From positions 60,156,638-60,220,637 of the forward strand of contig CM043699.1 of the NCBI GenBank assembly GCA_023935145.1: a stretch of 64,000 nucleotides of DNA, in the 5' to 3' direction. The stretch is from Bretschneidera sinensis (lineage: Eukaryota; Streptophyta; Magnoliopsida; Brassicales; Akaniaceae). Of the stretch, positions 57,218 to 64,000 are shown in pieces. A program made the translations under genes and the position numbers. Below the pieces are notes generated by a model. The model ran no database searches and had not been told where the DNA came from. It saw only the letters and a program-made list of their open reading frames with translations. How positions within the stretch are numbered: position 1 is the stretch's first letter; every line of letters begins with the position of its first letter.

Positions 57218-58845
57218 CAACCCCCAACTAGCTTATTGCTAGTCCCTAGCAATTCAAGCGAAAGACATTAAATGAATTCTTTATTTAGAAATCAAAGCAA
57301 AATATAGAAATTCTGGTGTTAACCAAGAGTGATTCAAAATCTTTGTCTCAAAAATCACGCATAACATACAACAAATAGAATCATTAAATATCACTCAAGT
57401 CCAAGAATAATCCAAATGTCAACCTTAAAATCATTATCGACTCTTAACATCCATCTTACCACAACAAATTAGTCTGAACACTCGGACGATTTTATGCACA
57501 ACATAGCATGAATACAAGTCTTGGCCTCTAAAAACCTATTAATTGCGTGACATCAATCACAAATCAAGCTCCATAGGCTTACTTTTCTAGAAAAATCACA
57601 CTACATCGGATCAATAGGTCTTTTATAAGCTTGTAACGTTAGGCTAGGGTAAAGGTCAAGAAAGAATGGGAAAGTTTAAACAAATAAAAGAACTAAGTCT
57701 CCTAATTTAAACACAACCACTTTAAGCACTAGATAACCTTACTTCAATACCCAACTCTTTCAACCATTTTTCGAGCATTCCTCGAAATAAATCACCATTT
57801 TTTTTCTTTTCTTTCTTTTCCATAATTCACTTTTTTTCTTTTATTTTATTTTGGCATAAGACCGTTCACCTCCTCTTTCATTCTTTTCTTTTCTTTTCCA
57901 CAACCCCCAACTTATCTCTTTTAATGTGCTTGGGTTATGGTAGTAATATTTTCTCATATTTTCACCCTTACTGCTTTTAAGTGCTTCTCACAATATGTGT
58001 ATAACTAATGTTCTTTTAAAAGAAAGGTAAGGATAAAATATTTTTAGGCTCATAAAGGTTAGTAAATGGTTTATCGAAAGAAACAGGGCTCAAATTTTTT
58101 TTTCTTTTCAAGAAAAAGGCTCAAATAGGTGACTAGCGATAAATATAACAAAGGTAAGTTTAAAAAGGCTCAAACGGTCCAAAAATGGCCTACATCATAT
58201 CCTAAGTAATGTGCATTCTATGATTTTTGCCTCAAGTGATTATCAAATAAGTTCTAGAGCTTGTAGAGACCACAAAAGTATTCATAAAACAATCGCACAT
58301 AAAACTTCACCAAATGCTTTAGACTAATCATGCAATCTTACCACAAACCAGAGTCTCAAACCAAAGAAAGATTGACACTTAATTTATTCTCAAAGCGAAG
58401 CAAGATTTAACTTCTTCTAAACGCTATATGCTATCTCAATTAGGCTCATATTATCGACATATGAATTAACTCCAAGGCTAACACAAAGCATGCTAAAAAC
58501 AAACAAAAAGGTAAAATGACACCAAACAGTTCAATGAAAAACATGAAAAATAGGAATATGTTTCCTCGGCCCCCAACTTAAAGTAGACATTGTCCTCGAT
58601 GTGAAAGCAAAAGATAAGGAAACTCCCTTTGTAACCAAAAATGCACAGAATCTGAAAATTGTGCACCGCCATTTGAACTGCTTCGTATATTTGTCCCGGA
58701 AAAATAAATACGAAAGTAAAACTAGAAAACAACAAAATACTAATAATAAACAAGAAAAAGAATTATGAAAAACAATAACAATAAAAGGATATGCTATGGG
58801 GTGCCTCCCATAAGCGCTAAGTTTTACGACTTCAGCCAGACACTC
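57218..58845 (-). other. Gag-only element 3' non-coding region and polypurine tract
   Basis: The minus strand next to the LTR reads GCTAGTTGGGGGTTG, the polypurine tract, preceded by TAGGGACTAGCAA, a motif also found before the Athila-B 3' LTR (63355-63366). The rest has T-rich runs and no reading frame I recognise. It includes the ACATCGAGGACAATGT near-palindrome (about 58586-58601) and the GGAGGCACCCC motif (58799-58809). Confidence 0.8.
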
Positions 58846-60542
58846 TTATTCCCTCCTAGGCAAACATGAGTTGAATGCACCAGCAATTGCTTTACTGTTA
58901 AATTTGCTGCTTGTGTGATTTGGAGAGACCTTAAAGATGTCATCAGTAACATCTGCAGATTTTGTCTCGATATATGCTCTTATGAAGCCATGGGTAAGGG
59001 TATATACTTGGTGGTTATCGTCCACATCCTCTGATTTGTTTAGTGTTAGGATGTGTAACGACTTACCACTAAGTGTCTCAATGGCATTCATCTCCTCTTT
59101 CTTCTATTGCGTTTGGTGCTGATCGTAGGATGTGGACTGAGCTTGAGAAGGGAACTTGCCTCGCTCAGTCACACTCAAGTAGCTCGTCAGCTTGGACACT
59201 TGGCTTTTTATCTCTTTATGTTCTTCAACAACCTACGCAATTAAAGATTCAAGCCTTTGATTAATCTTCCCCTGTGCTTCAATAAAATCATGTAAAGTGT
59301 CTTCTAAAGAACTCCTAGAAGACACGGGTGCATGATATGGTTCAAGATGTGGTGCAGGAGGTTGTGCAAGCTACTGGTTGTCAGACTTCCAGCTGAAATT
59401 GGAGTGATTTCACCATCCCGGATTATAGGTATTAAAGAACGGTGTAGAAGGCTTCGTGTACATGCCTAAGGCATTAAATTGTTCGTTATACATCCCTCTC
59501 ATATTAGCAAATATGGGACATTCTTGGGCGAGATGATCTACCCCGCCACACACAAAACATGGTTCAAAAGATTTTGCATAATTAACCACGTGTGTTGGCT
59601 TTGAGCTTTTAGTCTTTAATACCTATAGTTCCCTAGTGAGCATCTCGACCTTGGCCTTAAGGTTATCCTCTTCCCTAAGATCGTAAATTCCACCACTATT
59701 TGGGTTCTCTATAGGTCGTGATCTATTGTGCTCTCAGTAGCACTAGGTCCAGTCCAAGTGTGAGCTTTTTCAGCAAGCTCATTGAGGTACTCTATAGCCT
59801 CATCAGGATCTTTCTCCAAGAATTCACCATTACACATCATCTCTACAAATTGGCGTTCTCTATAGGTAAGGCCCTCATAGAAATAGCTCACTAAACGCTA
59901 ATTCTCATACCCATGGTGAGGGCACATACTTAGTAACTCTTTAAATCTCTCCCAAGACTGATACAAAGTCTCGTTGTCCTTTTGTGCAAAGGTGGAGATT
60001 TGTCTTTTTAAAGCATTGGTCTTGTGTTGGAAAAAGTATTTATTAAAGAAAATTTGAGTCATCTCAGTCCACGACCCAATTGATCGTGGTCTTAGTGAGT
60101 ATAGCCAACTCTTAGCTCTATCCTTCAAAGCGAAAGGAAAGAACTTAAGCCTAACAATGTCATTGGTTTCATCGTGACTATGAAAAGTCGCGACTACTTC
60201 CTCAAACTCTTTAATGTGCACATATAGGTTTTCATTATCCAAGCCATGAAAAGTAGGGAGTAATTGTATCATCCCTGGTTTAAAATCTAGTTGGCGAGTA
60301 TTGACTGGAAACATGATGCATGATGGTGTGGCTGTGCGTGTAGGGTGGAGGTAATCCTGAAGTGTCCTAGCAACATTCTCATTAGAATTATCGGCCATAT
60401 TAACAAAGTCCTCTAAATTTTCGTGTGGGGGTGCACTATGGTTTGATCTAGGCGAGGTTTCACCAATGGACGTGGAAGGAGAGGGTAACTCTAATTCAGG
60501 TCCTCTAATGAATTTACCTCGAGAATCTCTCGGTCTAAGCAT
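58846..60542 (-). pseudogene. Gag of the gag-only element plus linker remnant
   Basis: Starts MLRPRDSRGKFIRG about 230 bp after the primer site, a usual Athila Gag opening. The core has DFKPGMIQLLPTFHGLDNEN, LKFFPFALKDRAKSWLYSLR and LYQSWERFKELLSMCPHHGY. One TAG at a Trp (59895-59897) and a frameshift near 59715 interrupt it. An intact CCHC knuckle follows (CFVCGGVDHLAQEC, about 59550), then NTYNPGW and a coiled C-terminal part. It ends with a linker (VTDDIFKVSPNHTS) that in gypsy-A lies between protease and RT, showing where pol was removed. Few lesions compared with its neighbours. Confidence 0.9.
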
Positions 60543-60770
60543 GCACCAATTAATTTAGAGGGGAAAATAAAATAAATAGAACAAGAAAATAAAATAAATA
60601 AAACAGGAAAATAAAATAAATAAATCAGGGTAATAAAAGAAAATTAGAAAATCAAAACAAAGGTAAAGGAACAATATTACCGTATTTACAAACTGCTGAA
60701 AAGAAAAATATTTACAATTCTTTTACCACCACACTCAAAGTTGAGAAGCTTCCTTGTACTTAAGCTTGTT

Positions 60771-60788
60771 TCCCCGGCAACAGCGCCA
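60771..60788 (-). other. Gag-only element primer binding site (tRNA-Asp)
   Basis: The minus strand reads TGGCGCTGTTGCCGGGGA, 17 of 18 bases matching the Athila/Tat Asp primer site. Confidence 0.95.
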
Positions 60789-60793
60789 AAATT

Positions 60794-62516
60794 TGATTAC
60801 GCCCAAAGTATCACATGGTTATTGTAGTACGGCTTTGGGGTGTCGATTCCACAGGGAAACAAGTTAAGTACAAAAGAAAATGTGTGAACCTTAAAACGAA
60901 CGATAAAAGTTAAACAAAAGATTTTTGGGTTTTGATAATGAGATAATGTAAGAAAAATTGCGTAATTGTAAATGAAATATGAATAAGAAATAACAAGGTT
61001 TCGGGAATCCTCCTAAGGTTTGTTCCCTATTTCCATTCTTGATTCAATTGATTTTATCTCGATTGCGAGTTTCACATCCCAAACAAGCAATCGGAATATA
61101 TTCAATCAAGCACATTTATAACTCTAATATAATTGCTACAAATTAATCATTGATTCAGGTTCATGCACACATGATCGATCTTAAAGATTATCAAGAAATG
61201 ACAATATATCTTCAATAAAAATATCCCAGTAATGGACAATCAATAAGATAAATCTACCGGAATCAATCACATCCAAACAACCTCAATGGAGAAGAAGGAT
61301 GCAATCACCGGATTAAGAGAGTCTAAAAGAAGAAGAATAAAAAGTGCATCTATCACATGAACTCAAATCCTTCTTACTTAATCAATGAATAATTTACAAA
61401 CAATATTCAACAATAAATCCGTACAACCGAATCAAGAATAAGAAATAAGGAACAATAAATCCCTAAGGATTCATCCTTTTCCCTTGTATGAAGACTAGTT
61501 GGCCATGGAAATCAAGGTGGAAGAACAATATAGATGCTCTCCCCTTGATTTGGCCATGGAGTTCAAGGTGGAAGAACAATATGGATGCTCTCCCCCTTGA
61601 TTTCCAGGCCTCAAGAGACTTGGAATAATGCTGGATTTGGATCCCTTGGATCCTCTTTTTTTTCTCTCCTCCTTCCTTGAAATGAATGTTGGCTGCACAC
61701 TCTTTAAGCATCTATTTATAGATCACAAGTAGTTAGGGGCATTTTGGTCCATAAAATATCATTGTGCAGCCCTAATTTGGTCTTGGACCGAGTGGGAGCT
61801 GGAAAGTCAGAGGTGCAGCGCTGGAAAGTGAGAGTGCAACGCTGGAAAGTGAGGGGCACGGCGCTAGGTGGATGCTGATCTGGAGGCCTGACCTGTGTCT
61901 ACTAAAACTGCCATAACTTTCTCTAGAAAACTCCTTTTTATGAACCGTAAAATTCTCCAGAAAATAGACTTCCGGATCTTTTTAAGCATATATGGCTTAT
62001 CTCTTGATTCTTCTTACATCAATACAGTTTAATCTGCAAATATGATTGATCTGTACGGGAAATTCTGGCAATTTAGTGAAACTCCTTTAGCTTGTATGCA
62101 GAAGTGCACACACTAGTGTGCCTACCCTTACCTTCCTCCAAAGTGATGCACACACTTGTGTGCCTACCCTTACCTTCCTCCAAAGTGATGCACACACTTG
62201 TGTGCAGTCTTTTAACTTACTCTAATTTATTACTCCAACCTTAGTTTAGACTTTAACCATCTTTGAATCATGTTTGGACATGTCTAAACCTTGGACAAAT
62301 ACGAGCACCGACACCCAAGATCTTTTGGCGCTTTAAACATGGATCGCTTTATCATCTCTTTTGTACTCAAAGCACCTGAAAATGCATCGAATTAAGTCAA
62401 TGATTTATGAATATCACTTTAGAGTTATTAACATGTAAAAGTGCGATTACGACCGAGATCAACCCTAAAATGCTAACAATTAAGTATTGTTTAGATGCAT
62501 TATATGACTCTCATCA
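60794..62516 (-). repeat. Gag-only element 5' LTR, 1723 bp
   Basis: Homologous to 55604-57217 with the same ends. It has two private duplications: 51 bp (61501 and 61552, GGCCATGGA...TTGATTT) and 42 bp (62116 and 62158, GTGTGCCTACCCTTACC). Confidence 0.95.
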
Positions 62517-62521
62517 TATGA

Positions 62522-63388
62522 CATGTGATTTTAATGTGTTTGTTTCCATGACTTAACTAAAACTGGATAACTTATTGGATAAACACTTTGACATAGAAAA
62601 GTATAAATAAAAATTAAAAAAAAATTGCACAAAAATAGAAAAATGCTCATGATGATCATTAAATAAACTTTCCACTGAGTAACTAGACCCCCTGCCTCAG
62701 TAAGCAGTGAGTGTTCACGTCAAAAGGTAGGAATTTTATTCATAATGATCATTGAGAAACTTTTCACTGAGTAACTGGACCTCTTGCCTCAATAAGTAGT
62801 GAGTGTTCACGTCAAAAGGTGAGAATTTTGCTTGGTAGCATTAAGGCCAGTTTAATTTCATAGCCTTTTTGACTCGAGTTAGTAAGTTCTTAGGGGTGTC
62901 TTTATACTTAATGCCCTAAAACCATCTGGTTTGGGAGTCATTGACTCAACAATTGCTACATGGGTCAATTAGAAAGCTTAAGGGAAAAAAACATAGCAAA
63001 GCCTCATAATAAAAGAAAGAAGAGAATAAAACTATGCAATTGTTGTTCATTCTGATGATCAATTCTGTGAATCTTGAGACATGGAGACATTGCACATTGA
63101 AGTTATTTGGAAGACTCATCTTTATATGCTAATTCACTTTACACTGAGTCAGACTTGTGATGCCTTAGCCTGTCTTTTGTAAGTAATTAGATTTTAAAAT
63201 TCCTATTCATTGCGAAGATGGGTTTATATTTTAAGCTTGCTCATGAATGAATATCATGGTTTTGTGTGTTACATAAATTTTTGGACACCATGAATGATGG
63301 ATTTATCATTGTGTTCTTTGTTTTTCGTTTAGTTTTTTTTTTATTTTATTTTGCTAAGGGACTAGCAAAATGTAAGTTTGGAGGTATT
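62522..63388 (+). other. Athila-B 3' spacer, second part, and polypurine tract
   Basis: Non-coding continuation of Athila-B after the nested insertion. It contains a 93-bp duplication, T-rich stretches and, before the LTR, GGGACTAGCAAAATGTAAG followed by the purine tract TTTGGAGGTATT. Confidence 0.8.
62652..62838 (+). repeat. 93-bp tandem duplication in the Athila-B 3' spacer
   Basis: ATGATCATT...CACTGAGTAACTAGACC...GTGAGTGTTCACGTCAAAAGG is repeated with offset 93 (62652 and 62745). The unit contains the GTGAGTGTTCACGTC near-palindrome. Confidence 0.9.
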
Positions 63389-64000
63389 TGATGAGTGCCA
63401 AATATTTCATATTTTGACCCCTTAAATTACATTGGTTAGCTTACGAATTTGTTACTTTGAGTTGTTTTTTTCATTGTTCTACAAGCTTACAAGCACTTGG
63501 AAAGGAGTTTCACTAAATTGCCAGAATTGTCCGTACAGATTAGTCATTTTTCATATTAAACTGTATTGATTCAGGAAGAACCAAGAGATGAACCATATAT
63601 GCTTGGAAAGATCTAGATGTCTATTTTCTGAAGAATTTCATGGCTCATAAATACGATTTTTCTAGAGAAATTTATGGCAGTTTTAGTAGACAAAGGTTAG
63701 GCTATGCGTGATTTCAGCGTGGTAGAAATGAATTTTGCGGATTAAACTGTAACGATTCAGGAAGAACCAGGAGATGAGTCATATATGCTTAGAAAGATCT
63801 AGATGTCTATTTTCTGGGGAATTTTATGGCTTGTAAATATGATTTTTCTATAGAAAGTTATGGTAGTTTTAGTAGACAAAGGTCAGGTTGTGCGGGATTT
63901 CAGTGTGGGCAGAAGTTTTGAAGGGCATATGAAGGCTTAAATCCCACATCCCACATCGGTTGGAAACACATTCTATATCCCGCATCCCACATCAAATTGG
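63389..64000 (+). repeat. Athila-B 3' LTR (partial)
   Basis: It starts TGATGAGTGCCAAATATT and follows the 5' LTR through the 186-bp duplication and both USE-like elements to the window edge. Confidence 0.94.

Larger units (their letters stand above)
55604..62516 (-). mobile_element. Gag-only (TR-GAG-like) Athila-type retrotransposon, structurally complete
   Basis: Both LTRs (55604-57217, 60794-62516), a perfect target duplication TATGA (55599-55603, 62517-62521), a primer site and a polypurine tract are present. The interior holds a nearly complete Gag and a small protease-RT linker remnant, but no protease, RT, RNase H or integrase. That is the pattern of non-autonomous terminal-repeat elements with a Gag domain. 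It sits inside Athila-B and is the youngest insertion in this nest. Confidence 0.92.
49834..64000 (+). mobile_element. Athila-B: Athila-type gypsy retrotransposon, integrase deleted
   Basis: It has a 5' LTR (49834-51282), a tRNA-Asp primer site, Gag, protease and RT on the plus strand. Then a deletion joins RT to the 3' spacer at about 55070, and a 3' LTR begins at 63389 and runs off the window. The gag-only element 55604-62516 is inserted in the 3' spacer. RNase H and integrase are absent. Confidence 0.93.

Overview
This window is a block of stacked transposable elements from a flowering plant, most likely a eudicot; I cannot name the species. The evidence is AT-rich DNA, Ty1/copia elements with initiator-Met tRNA primer sites, Ty3/gypsy elements of the Athila and Tekay/Del (chromovirus) types, a FAR1-type MULE transposase remnant and an Ac/Ds-like hAT element. 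I found no intact host gene, rRNA, tRNA or CRISPR array. Every coding region belongs to a transposable element and nearly all are broken by stops, frameshifts or deletions.

Layout: (a) 1-4942, copia-1 on the minus strand, with its right LTR complete and its left LTR cut by the window edge. (b) 5651-12685, Athila-like gypsy-A, minus strand, with its 5' LTR at 11413-12685. (c) 13798-15540, a decayed FAR1/MULE transposase. (d) 15881-17450, a 1.57-kb (TG)-rich alternating purine-pyrimidine array. (e) 17451-40645, copia-2, plus strand, split by a 19-kb nest. The nest is a non-coding LARD-like element with 3.4-kb LTRs (19917-38974). Its internal region holds two solo LTRs (23791-25053, TSD GTGAG; 25254-26130, TSD TATTG). 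Its 3' LTR holds a hAT-like element (29861-36137, TSD TTGTAAAG), which itself holds chromovirus gypsy-2 (30397-36098). (f) 41013-43808, copia-3, plus strand, interrupted by chromovirus gypsy-3 (43809-49833, minus). Gypsy-3 is interrupted by Athila-B (49834 to beyond 64000, plus), which is interrupted by a gag-only Athila-type element (55604-62516, minus, TSD TATGA). There are thus two separate four-level nests.

Relative ages follow from the nesting: copia-2 is older than the LARD, which is older than the hAT, which is older than gypsy-2; copia-3 is older than gypsy-3, then Athila-B, then the gag-only element. The elements depend on each other in trans. The LARD and the gag-only element lack pol, and related pol-bearing elements lie in the same window.

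The observations most worth following are: a plant U-snRNA-type upstream element (RTCCCACATCG) placed 33 nt from a TATA motif in two Athila-type LTRs; an Athila LTR carrying about 170 bp of copia LTR; CpG-containing, partly self-complementary word arrays just upstream of TATA in unrelated LTR families; the TG array; and in-frame stops that sit largely at Gln and Trp codons.
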